From positions 1 to 5,635 of the forward strand of contig VAYV01000145.1 of assembly GCA_005883175.1 (NCBI GenBank): DNA of 5,635 bases. The letters run 5' to 3'. The translations under genes and the position numbers were made by a program. Origin of the DNA: Actinomycetota bacterium (lineage in GTDB: Bacteria; Actinomycetota; AC-67). Below the pieces are notes generated by a model. It searched no databases, had not been told where the DNA came from, and was given only the letters and a program-made list of their open reading frames with translations. Positions 1 to 5,198 of this stretch are shown here, in pieces. How positions within the stretch are numbered: position 1 is the stretch's first letter; each line of letters starts with the position of its first letter.

Positions 1-63
1 GTCCCCTCACGACAGATGCTACCGAGGACGCAGGATGCGCGCGCGACGAGAATGTTAATTCGA

Positions 64-136
64 CCCCGAAAGGGGGCCGGCCCCGGGGCCGAAGCCCCGG
101 GGCGCGGAGATGGGTCTCGTTCCGCCGTGAGGCGGA
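64..136 (-). terminator. Tandem GC-rich hairpins after the CAP-protein gene, likely terminator
   Basis: Three hairpins follow the TAA stop of the CAP gene. The first is 136-121 (six-base stem, loop TCAC on the minus strand). The second is 103-80, a perfect 10-bp stem GCCCCGGGGC with loop TTCG. The third is 75-64 (CCCC/GGGG with a four-base loop). On the minus strand the middle hairpin closes as the very stable cUUCGg tetraloop, which favours leftward transcription. There is no real U-tract, which is common for terminators in high-GC actinobacteria. On the plus strand the first and third loops read as GNRA (GTGA, GAAA), so the array might also stop transcripts entering from the left. Bases 1-60 contain no gene I can support. 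Confidence 0.6.
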
Positions 137-144
137 GACTCCCC

Positions 145-900
145 TTAAGACGCTGCAGCAGCTCCCGTCGCTGGATCGACGTTGTCGGAATCCATGCCCA
201 TCATCTGCACCAGGAGCGCCACCGTTTGCGGGGTCGCGACCGGCGGAGGCGCGAGCGGCTTCGGCTTCGGCTTCGCTGCCGCTTGCGCGGTGTGGGTCAC
301 CGAGGCAACTGGGTGGTAGGTCGTCGTGCGCCGCGCCGTCGTCGTCGTGCGTCGAGTCGTCGTGCTGCGGTGGTACGTGGTCGAGGTCGAGCTCGAGCCG
401 CGCCGCACGAAGATCTCCGTCACGTACATCGTGTTGTTCGAGATGACGACGCCGACCCCAACCTGGTTGAACGTCGGGTTGGTGTGCGACCAGAGGATGT
501 TCTGGCAGTGCTCGGACGAGTTCATGAACGCGGTGTGCAGGTTCCCGACCGGATCGGAGATATCGCTCGGGCCCATGCCGACGTTCTCGCCGTACTCGCT
601 CCAGCCGCTGACGGAGTTCCACGTGCTCGAGTCGTGCCAGATCGTGCCCTTCGCCGCCATCTGCTGGCTGTGCTTGCGCGCAACCGCCACCAGATCGCTG
701 TAAACCGCGAGGGAGTTGAGGCCGCCGGCCCGGCCACACGACCACGACTTCGTGTCGGTCGTGCGCTCGTAGTTGATCAAAGAAACGAAGCGAGACTCGT
801 CACTCGCTGTGGATGCGGAAGCTGTTCCTGCAGAGATCGTGACGATCCCTGCGATCATCATCGAGACAAGCAGCGTCCCGGAAACGAATCGCTTTCCCAT
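145..900 (-). CDS. Secreted CAP (SCP/PR1) domain protein with Thr/Arg-rich C-terminal spacer
   Basis: This is a 251-residue exported protein. It has a Sec signal peptide (MGKR, then a hydrophobic run) with likely cleavage after ASA at residue 29. A CAP domain spans about 34-167. Visible family hallmarks are the helix ARKHSQQMA (74-82), His89, GENVG (104-108, acidic residue Glu105), the HCQNIL segment with His131, and the strand VGVGV followed by YVTEIFV (147-165). Cys55 and Cys132 could form a disulfide. After the domain come a Ser/Thr/Arg-rich spacer (169-196), a KPKPKP segment (210-215) and a tail with a short hydrophobic stretch. I see no LPXTG motif. Bacterial CAP proteins are extracellular or wall-associated and their biochemical role is mostly unknown. 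The ATG at 900 is chosen because AAGGGG lies 6 nt upstream and the signal peptide starts there. A c-di-GMP riboswitch in the leader suggests a role in surface, motility or attachment lifestyle. The fold call is fairly sure; the function is open. Confidence 0.9.
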   Translation of the reverse strand: MGKRFVSGTLLVSMMIAGIVTISAGTASASTASDESRFVSLINYERTTDTKSWSCGRAGGLNSLAVYSDLVAVARKHSQQMAAKGTIWHDSSTWNSVSGWSEYGENVGMGPSDISDPVGNLHTAFMNSSEHCQNILWSHTNPTFNQVGVGVVISNNTMYVTEIFVRRGSSSTSTTYHRSTTTRRTTTTARRTTTYHPVASVTHTAQAAAKPKPKPLAPPPVATPQTVALLVQMMGMDSDNVDPATGAAAAS

Positions 901-904
901 GTTC

Positions 905-938
905 GGCCCCTTGGTTCAGGGCCTGAAACAACAAGCCC
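905..938 (-). promoter_or_regulatory. Ribosome-binding site within competing hairpins (putative riboswitch expression platform)
   Basis: The Shine-Dalgarno sequence AAGGGG (912-907) sits 6 nt before the ATG of the CAP gene. The GGGCC at 909-905 overlaps it and can pair with GGCCC at 923-919, hiding the site. The same 923-919 segment, with the A at 924, can instead pair with GGGCTT at 938-933 (six pairs including one G-U), which would free it. The two hairpins exclude each other, as expected for translational control. The pairings are seen in the sequence; the switching role, and which state c-di-GMP favours, are inferred. Confidence 0.5.
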
Positions 939-986
939 GCCTCTCCACGGCTTTGACGCCTTGGATCGACGGGCGATGCGTTCCGT

Positions 987-1077
987 CGTCTCCTTCGGCA
1001 ACCCGGCTGACCCCTGCGGAAGGTCCCGTGGCTTTGCGTCCCCGCCTTGCGGCGGGTTTGCCTTTGTCGTGGAAACA
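987..1077 (-). ncRNA. Cyclic di-GMP-I riboswitch aptamer (GEMM-I)
   Basis: The RNA read leftward from 1077 fits the class I c-di-GMP aptamer in all core elements. P1 pairs TGTTTCC (1077-1071) with GGAGACG (993-987). The conserved core AAAGGCAAACC (1065-1055) leads into a CCGCC/GGCGG stem with a GCAA (GNRA) tetraloop at 1050-1047. Next is GGGACGCAAAGCC (1042-1030), identical to the core of the Vibrio cholerae Vc2 aptamer as I recall it. A second stem, GACC/GGTC, spans 1025-1009, and the closing GGGTTGCCG is at 1004-996. By alignment to Vc2, the ligand-contacting bases G20, A47 and C92 correspond to 1062 (G), 1035 (A) and 998 (C). Having G rather than A at position 20 points to c-di-GMP rather than 3',3'-cGAMP. 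The 91-nt length is normal. The aptamer ends 86 nt before the ATG of the CAP gene, which it presumably controls. Confidence 0.93.
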
Positions 1078-1122
1078 GGCCTGCAGTTCAGGCTCGCACC
1101 TATCCTGCAATCTCCAGTGGTT

Positions 1123-1149
1123 CTATCGGCGCTCAGGGAGGTGACTTGA
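1123..1149 (-). promoter_or_regulatory. Possible FliA/WhiG (sigma-28) type promoter for the riboswitch-CAP transcript
   Basis: On the minus strand, TCAAGTCA (1149-1142) and GCCGATAG (1130-1123) are separated by exactly 11 nt. The sigma-28 consensus is TAAAGTTT-N11-GCCGATAA, so the -10 matches 7 of 8 bases and the -35 matches 5 of 8. Transcription would begin near 1115, leaving about 38 nt before the aptamer. The match is suggestive only. A housekeeping-type promoter closer to the aptamer (weak GATAGG at 1094-1089) cannot be excluded. Confidence 0.35.
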
Positions 1150-1203
1150 GCGCGATCAGTGGGCAATGTGGGCCAGTTTCTAGGCGTTTCTGTCTATGCA
1201 TGG

Positions 1204-1243
1204 ATGAATCGGACACGGCCCGCTCGTAGACTTGCGCGCGGTC
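1204..1243 (+). promoter_or_regulatory. Possible promoter of the oxidoreductase operon, near-leaderless
   Basis: TAGACT at 1227-1232 fits the actinobacterial -10 pattern TANNNT. The corresponding -35 region (about 1204-1209, ATGAAT) is poor. Initiation 7-9 nt after the -10 would place the 5' end within a few bases of the ATG at 1244. That agrees with the absence of any Shine-Dalgarno sequence there, since leaderless mRNAs are common in actinobacteria. This is weak evidence from short motifs. Confidence 0.3.
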
Positions 1244-2566
1244 ATGGCGAAGCAGATCCGGGTGAAAGAACGGAACGCCGACGTCGTCGCCGAAGCCGAC
1301 GTGGTGGTGGTCGGCGGGGGGTCGGCCGGCTTGGCGGCGGCCATCGCATCCGCGCGCGCCGGCGCCCGCACGGTGCTCATCGAGCGATACGGCTTCTTCG
1401 GCGGGAACGCCACCGCAGCGTGGGTCGGAACGATCTGCGGTTTGTACCGCAAGAGTCCGGACGGTTTCGATCGGGTGTGCCGCGGGTTCGCGGGGGAGTG
1501 GGCCGATGCCATCGCGGCGATTGGGCTCGGTGGTGGCCCGGTGCCGTTCAAAGAAACAGCGGTCTTCCTCTACGTCCCCTGGGCATACAAGTTCCTCGCC
1601 GACCGGCTGGTGACCGGTGAGCCGAACCTCACGCCGTTGCTGCACTGCTCGGTCACCGACGTTGCACGCACCGGCTCGACGATCGACGCGGTCGTCGTCG
1701 GCTCGAAGCGGGGGCCGCTCGCAGTGACCGGTTCGGTGTTCGTCGACGCGAGCGGCGATGCAGACGTCGTTCATCACGCCGGGCTCGCCACCGACCTCGG
1801 CGGACCCGGCCAGCGGCAGTTCCCCTCGATGCAATTCCTGATGCAGGACGTGGACGTCGCCGCGGCGTACGCGGCAGGGCTGGACAAGCTGAACAAGTTG
1901 CTCCAGACGACCGGTCGCGAATGGGGGCTGTCGCGGACGGGAGGCGCGGTGCTGCCGACGCCGCGCAAAGGAGAGGTCTACGGAGCGATGACCCGGATCG
2001 GGGTCGACGGGCACTCCCCGGACATGACCGACCCGTTCGAGGCGACGGCCGCGGAGATCGCCGGCCGGGCCGAGGCAGAGAAGGCCGGCCGTTTCCTCAT
2101 CGAGAACATGCCGGGGTTCGAGCACGCGTACTTCGCCGACACGCCGACCCAGCTCGGCGTGCGAGAGACGAGGCGCGCGCGCGGCGACTACGAGCTGACG
2201 GGTGACGATGTTCTCGGTGCTGCGCGGTTCGACGATGCGATCGCGTGCGGCGCCTGGCCGCAAGAGTTCCACGTTGCCGGAACGGAAACCCAGTACGTCT
2301 GGCTCGATGAAGGCGCCTACTACCAGGTACCGTATCGGTCGTTGCTCGTCCAGGGGGTGGACAACCTGCTCGTTGCCGGCCGCTGTATCAGCGCGACCCA
2401 CGAAGCGCTCGCATCGACGCGGGTCATCGCGCCGTCGATGGCACAGGGCGAAGCGGCGGGGATCGCCGGCGCGATGGCTGCTCGGACGAGGACCTTGCTA
2501 CGGGCGCTGGACGTCGCCGCGGTACAGGACGCGTTGAGCGCGCGCGGAGCGTTCCTCGGAGAATGA
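1244..2566 (+). CDS. FAD-dependent oxidoreductase (FAD_oxidored family)
   Basis: This is a 440-residue flavoprotein, probably cytoplasmic. A Rossmann FAD-binding fold starts at about residue 19, with the dinucleotide motif GGGSAG (24-29) and the ribose-binding acidic residue at the end of the second strand (IER, Glu47). The segment GFFGGNAT (50-57) and the C-terminal block starting GVDNLLVAGR (371-380) are typical of this FAD_oxidored-type family and complete the FAD site. The substrate cannot be read from the sequence, because the family covers many poorly defined oxidoreductases. I prefer the ATG at 1244. An in-frame TTG at 1232 would add MRAV, but neither start has a Shine-Dalgarno sequence. 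It is the first gene of a probable operon, 10 nt before the acyl-CoA synthetase, so its substrate may be a lipid or acyl compound; that is inference from position only. Confidence 0.85.
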   Translation: MAKQIRVKERNADVVAEADVVVVGGGSAGLAAAIASARAGARTVLIERYGFFGGNATAAWVGTICGLYRKSPDGFDRVCRGFAGEWADAIAAIGLGGGPVPFKETAVFLYVPWAYKFLADRLVTGEPNLTPLLHCSVTDVARTGSTIDAVVVGSKRGPLAVTGSVFVDASGDADVVHHAGLATDLGGPGQRQFPSMQFLMQDVDVAAAYAAGLDKLNKLLQTTGREWGLSRTGGAVLPTPRKGEVYGAMTRIGVDGHSPDMTDPFEATAAEIAGRAEAEKAGRFLIENMPGFEHAYFADTPTQLGVRETRRARGDYELTGDDVLGAARFDDAIACGAWPQEFHVAGTETQYVWLDEGAYYQVPYRSLLVQGVDNLLVAGRCISATHEALASTRVIAPSMAQGEAAGIAGAMAARTRTLLRALDVAAVQDALSARGAFLGE

Positions 2567-2576
2567 GCGCGCGCGC

Positions 2577-4109
2577 ATGAACGTCGCGGACATCGTCAAG
2601 GAGACGGCTGCTCGCCTTCCGGACAAGGCTGCGCTGATCTTTCAAGACAAGCCCATCACGTACGGCGAGCTCGAGCGGTCGATCGAGCAGGCCGCTGCGG
2701 GCATCGCGTCGCTCGGTATCCGGAAGGGCGATCGGGTGGGAGTGCTCGTGCACAACATCCCCCATTTCGTCTATGCGTATCTCGGGATCGAACGTGCCGG
2801 TGGCGTGATGGTCCCTCTCAACACGATGTACACCGCCGACGAAGTCTCGTTCATCCTGGCCGATGCAGAGGCGCGCGCTGTTGTCGTCGCGGAGCCGTTC
2901 TTGCGTGCGGTGGACGGGTTGCGCGAGACGCTTCCGATGCTCGAGCACGTCGTGGTGGTCGGCGGTGGCTCGCCGATCGGCACGATGGGCTGGGATCAGA
3001 TGATCGGCCGCGGTGAGGCGCCGCCGTCGGCGACGATCGGTGAGGAGGACCTTGCGTGCCTTCCCTATACGAGCGGCACGACGGGCAAGCCCAAGGGCGC
3101 GATGCTGACGCACGGCAACTTGATGGCCAACCTCGAGCAGATGCATCGCGTCCCGCTGCTGAGCGAAGCCGAAACCGACGTCGTTCTGTTGGTGCTACCG
3201 ATGTTCCACATCTATGCGCTGAACGTGAGCCTCGGGCTGACCTTTCGAGTCGGAGCGACCGCCGTGCTGCAAGAGCGCTTCGACCCGGTCGCGTCGCTGG
3301 ACGCGATCGAACGTCACGGCATCACGGTGATCTTCGGCGCACCGCCGATGTTCGTCGCGTGGCTGTCGACGCCGAACGTGGAGAAGCGCGATCTCTCCAA
3401 AGTGCGTCTTGCCGTGTCCGGGGCCGCGCCGCTTCCGGGGCCGGTGCTCGAGGATTTCGAGCGGCGACTCGGCATCACGATCTGGGAAGGGTACGGGCTG
3501 ACCGAGACGTCGCCCGGCGTGACGTCGAACGCGATGGGCGCCGAGGCCAAGCCGGACTCGATCGGCAAGCCGCTGCCCGATGTCGAGCTCCGGCTGCTCG
3601 ATGAACAAGGCGACGACGTGGAAGACGGCGACCCGGGCGAGATCGCCGTCCGTGGACCCAACGTCTTCCGAGGCTACTGGCACGACGACGCGGCGACGGC
3701 CGAAGCGGTGCGCGACGGGTGGTTCCGTACCGGGGACGTCGCGTACGAAGACGAAGACGGCTATCTGTTCCTCGTCGATCGAAAGAAGGATCTCATCATC
3801 GTGTCGGGATTCAACGTGTATCCGCGCGAGGTGGAAGAGGCGTTGTACCGCAACCCGAAGGTGGCGGAGGCGGCGGTCGTTGGCGTGCCGCACCCCTATA
3901 CCGGTGAAGCCGTGAAGGCGGTCGTCGTCCTCAAGCCCGGCACTTCGGCGACGGAGGAAGAGATCATCGAGTTCTGCAAGCGTTCGATCGCGCGCTTCAA
4001 GTGCCCGCAGGTCGTGGAGTTCGTTGATCAGCTCCCGCACACGGACACAGGGAAGATTTTGCGACGGCGGCTCCGTGACGACGAGCAGCCGGCGGAGGAG
4101 ACCGCGTGA
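2577..4109 (+). CDS. Acyl-CoA synthetase (AMP-forming), probable fatty-acid-CoA ligase
   Basis: This is a 510-residue enzyme of the ANL (adenylate-forming) superfamily. It activates a carboxylic acid with ATP to an acyl-AMP and transfers it to CoA. The large N-terminal AMP-binding domain shows the phosphate-binding loop YTSGTTGKPKG (164-174), the LPMFHIYA segment and the GYGLTET motif (305-311). The adenosine-ribose aspartate lies in WFRTGD (Asp387). The hinge is DRKKD (401-405), followed by the small domain starting SGFNVYP (410-416). The catalytic lysine of the adenylation half-reaction is Lys493 in TGKILRR. All core motifs are intact and the length is normal. Overall similarity points to medium- or long-chain fatty acids, but the chain length is not resolved. 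The ATG at 2577 has only a distant GGAGA (2558-2562), so translation may depend partly on ribosomes from the preceding gene. The 3' end overlaps the next gene by 4 nt. Confidence 0.93.
   Translation: MNVADIVKETAARLPDKAALIFQDKPITYGELERSIEQAAAGIASLGIRKGDRVGVLVHNIPHFVYAYLGIERAGGVMVPLNTMYTADEVSFILADAEARAVVVAEPFLRAVDGLRETLPMLEHVVVVGGGSPIGTMGWDQMIGRGEAPPSATIGEEDLACLPYTSGTTGKPKGAMLTHGNLMANLEQMHRVPLLSEAETDVVLLVLPMFHIYALNVSLGLTFRVGATAVLQERFDPVASLDAIERHGITVIFGAPPMFVAWLSTPNVEKRDLSKVRLAVSGAAPLPGPVLEDFERRLGITIWEGYGLTETSPGVTSNAMGAEAKPDSIGKPLPDVELRLLDEQGDDVEDGDPGEIAVRGPNVFRGYWHDDAATAEAVRDGWFRTGDVAYEDEDGYLFLVDRKKDLIIVSGFNVYPREVEEALYRNPKVAEAAVVGVPHPYTGEAVKAVVVLKPGTSATEEEIIEFCKRSIARFKCPQVVEFVDQLPHTDTGKILRRRLRDDEQPAEETA
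4094..4100 (+). promoter_or_regulatory. Strong ribosome-binding site for the membrane protein
   Basis: GGAGGAG lies inside the 3' end of the acyl-CoA synthetase gene, 5 nt before the GTG at 4106. It fixes the GTG as the start and supports translational coupling through the GTGA overlap. Confidence 0.75.
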
Positions 4110-4876
4110 TCGTCTTCCCGCTGATCGCGGCGGCGGTGAGCACCGTCTTCGCATTCTTGCTGCTGCGCCAGTACTCGAAGAAGCGAAAGGTTCAGCAGCT
4201 CGCGTGGGGCGTCTCGATGGCGATGTTCGCGCTTGCCTCGTTCGTCGTCATGTACGGCACCTCGCAAGGATGGGACCCCACGTCGTACAAGATCTTCTAT
4301 CTGTTCGGCGCGATGCTGAACGTCCCGTGGCTCGCGCTGGGGAGCATCGCGCTGCTGAACAAGAGGGAGCTGACCCTCTCTGCGCTCGTCCTTATCGCCG
4401 TCCTCTCGATCTTCGGCTTTCTCAAGGTCGTCTCATCGCACCCGTGTGAAGCGATCGTCGGCCCGAGCGGCCATCAAACCTGCGTCGCAGCTGCCAGCAC
4501 CGACCTCAGCAACCGCGTGTTCGGGCGCAAGGACATCCCGAGCGGGTCCGACGTGTGGCACAAGGACCGCTCCGTCCGCTCGCTGGCGATCTGGTACTCG
4601 ACGATCGCATACGTCATCGTCGTCGGGATCGCCGCCCTCTCCTCCCGTCCGAGGAAGGGCGTCGCGCCGCCGAAGGAGCGCGTTCGCGCCAACGCATTGA
4701 TCGCGATCGGCGTCACGATCGTGGCGATCGGCAGCACGGCGCTGGTCCGGTACGGGCGGGGCGCCGCCTTCTCCGTCACGCTCGCGATCGGCGTGACGGT
4801 GATGTTCGTCGGCTTCCTGCTCGCCTCGCGCGCGCCTCGGCATAGGGTCGAGCAGCCGGGCGAGTCGCCCACCTGA
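4106..4876 (+). CDS. Seven-helix membrane protein of unknown function
   Basis: This is a 256-residue integral membrane protein that I do not recognise. Hydrophobic segments lie at about 2-20, 32-51, 63-84, 90-109, 164-184, 199-216 and 221-242. Basic loops KKRKVQ (25-30), NKRE (85-88) and a cluster at 186-198 lie on one side, and so does the basic tail. By the positive-inside rule the N-terminus is outside and the C-terminus is in the cytoplasm. The largest outside loop (110-163) carries Cys114 and Cys126, which could form a disulfide. The GTG start has a strong ribosome-binding site and overlaps the synthetase stop by 4 nt; the TGA overlaps the next ATG by 1 nt. Its place between an acyl-CoA synthetase and a thiol-redox protein hints at a lipid- or redox-linked envelope role, but no catalytic motif is visible. 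Helices 6 and 7 both carry AIGVT within similar hydrophobic sequence. Confidence 0.8.
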   Translation: MIVFPLIAAAVSTVFAFLLLRQYSKKRKVQQLAWGVSMAMFALASFVVMYGTSQGWDPTSYKIFYLFGAMLNVPWLALGSIALLNKRELTLSALVLIAVLSIFGFLKVVSSHPCEAIVGPSGHQTCVAAASTDLSNRVFGRKDIPSGSDVWHKDRSVRSLAIWYSTIAYVIVVGIAALSSRPRKGVAPPKERVRANALIAIGVTIVAIGSTALVRYGRGAAFSVTLAIGVTVMFVGFLLASRAPRHRVEQPGESPT

Positions 4877-5103
4877 TGGCCTCGCGCATCGTCTTCTACA
4901 CGAAGCCGGGCTGCCATCTGTGCGACGACGCGCGAGGGCTGCTCGAGGCGTGGGCGGTCCCCTACGAGGTGGTCGAGTCCGACCCGCGGTACGAGCTTCG
5001 CGTGCCCGTCGTAGAGCTCGACGGGGCCGTGATCGCCGAAGCCCCGATCGATGAGCGAGCCCTGGCGCGAGCGCTCGGCGTGCGGCGGCGCAATAGCGTC
5101 TAG
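4876..5103 (+). CDS. Glutaredoxin-like thiol-redox protein
   Basis: This is a 75-residue single-domain protein with a thioredoxin-like fold. The first strand (RIVFYTKPG) leads to the redox motif CHLC (Cys13, Cys16) at the start of helix 1. The cis-proline region follows at RVPVVELDG, where the usual glutathione- or partner-binding surface lies. The length and layout match the small glutaredoxin-like (DUF836-type) proteins often found directly before rex or hemA in actinobacteria. The likely role is reduction of a disulfide in the cytoplasm; the electron donor (mycothiol, thioredoxin reductase or other) is unknown. The ATG shares one base with the preceding stop (TGATG), so translation is probably coupled; there is no clear Shine-Dalgarno sequence. 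It probably ends the operon that starts at 1244. Confidence 0.88.
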   Translation: MASRIVFYTKPGCHLCDDARGLLEAWAVPYEVVESDPRYELRVPVVELDGAVIAEAPIDERALARALGVRRRNSV

Positions 5104-5117
5104 CAGCGGTTTCGACG

Positions 5118-5129
5118 GGCCCAGAGGCC
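5118..5129 (+). terminator. Weak hairpin between the glutaredoxin-like gene and rex
   Basis: GGCC (5118-5121) can pair with GGCC (5126-5129) across a CAGA loop, followed by GTTTG. The stem is short and the U-run minimal, so it is at best a partial terminator separating the operon from the rex promoter. Confidence 0.2.
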
Positions 5130-5131
5130 GT

Positions 5132-5149
5132 TTGTGATTGCGCTCACAA
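5132..5149. promoter_or_regulatory. Rex operator (ROP) candidate, 18-bp inverted repeat
   Basis: TTGTGA (5132-5137) and TCACAA (5144-5149) are perfect inverted arms separated by six bases. The known Rex consensus is close to TTGTGAANNNNTTCACAA; this site keeps all six outer bases of each arm and differs at the two inner positions. It lies exactly over the -35 hexamer of the rex promoter, so binding would block initiation. This fits autoregulation, in which NADH releases Rex from DNA. The arms also satisfy the Crp consensus TGTGA-N6-TCACA, so a Crp-type regulator is the main alternative. A further half-site, TTGTGAA, lies at 5163-5169. Confidence 0.8.
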
Positions 5150-5160
5150 GCGCCTAGAAT
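5132..5160 (+). promoter_or_regulatory. Promoter of rex
   Basis: TTGTGA (5132-5137) serves as the -35 and TAGAAT (5155-5160) as the -10, with an ideal 17-nt spacer. The -10 is a very good match for the principal sigma factor. Transcription should begin near 5167, giving a leader of about 32 nt before the GTG at 5199. Confidence 0.75.
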
Positions 5161-5187
5161 CCTTGTGAAATCCTCTGAAGCACCGTT

Positions 5188-5193
5188 GGGGAG
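5188..5193 (+). promoter_or_regulatory. Ribosome-binding site of rex
   Basis: GGGGAG lies 5 nt before the GTG at 5199. It decides the start, which is a GTG, in favour of the position that gives the conserved N-terminus beginning RERAIPEATV. Confidence 0.75.
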
Positions 5194-5198
5194 AGTTC

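Noticed and set aside
169..400. Dense GTCGTCGTG-like repeats as a possible CRISPR or tandem repeat locus
   Set aside because: They encode the Thr/Arg spacer of the CAP protein in frame and have no regular repeat-spacer pattern.
987..1077. 3',3'-cGAMP (GEMM-Ib) riboswitch instead of c-di-GMP
   Set aside because: The base aligned to Vc2 position 20 is G (1062). The cGAMP-selective class typically has A there. Ligand assays would settle this.
987..1077. c-di-AMP (ydaO) riboswitch, common before actinobacterial wall-lytic genes
   Set aside because: The sequence and pairing pattern fit the GEMM-I core throughout and do not show the ydaO architecture.
16..1149. Long plus-strand open frame of 377 codons opposite the CAP gene
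   Set aside because: It is Arg-rich with no recognisable domain. It lies opposite a gene with a signal peptide, CAP motifs and a ribosome-binding site, and runs through the riboswitch. It is a high-GC shadow frame.
1133..2401. Minus-strand open frame of 422 codons opposite the oxidoreductase
   Set aside because: It has Arg/His/Asp-rich shadow composition and no motif, while the plus strand encodes a clear FAD-binding protein.
3195..4154. Minus-strand open frame of 319 codons opposite the acyl-CoA synthetase
   Set aside because: The opposite strand carries all ANL superfamily motifs; this frame has none.
4701..4794. 13-nt direct repeat TCGCGATCGGCGT at 4701-4713 and 4782-4794
   Set aside because: Both copies encode the same AIGV helix segment in frame, so shared hydrophobic helix composition and GC-rich codon use explain it without a mobile or regulatory repeat.
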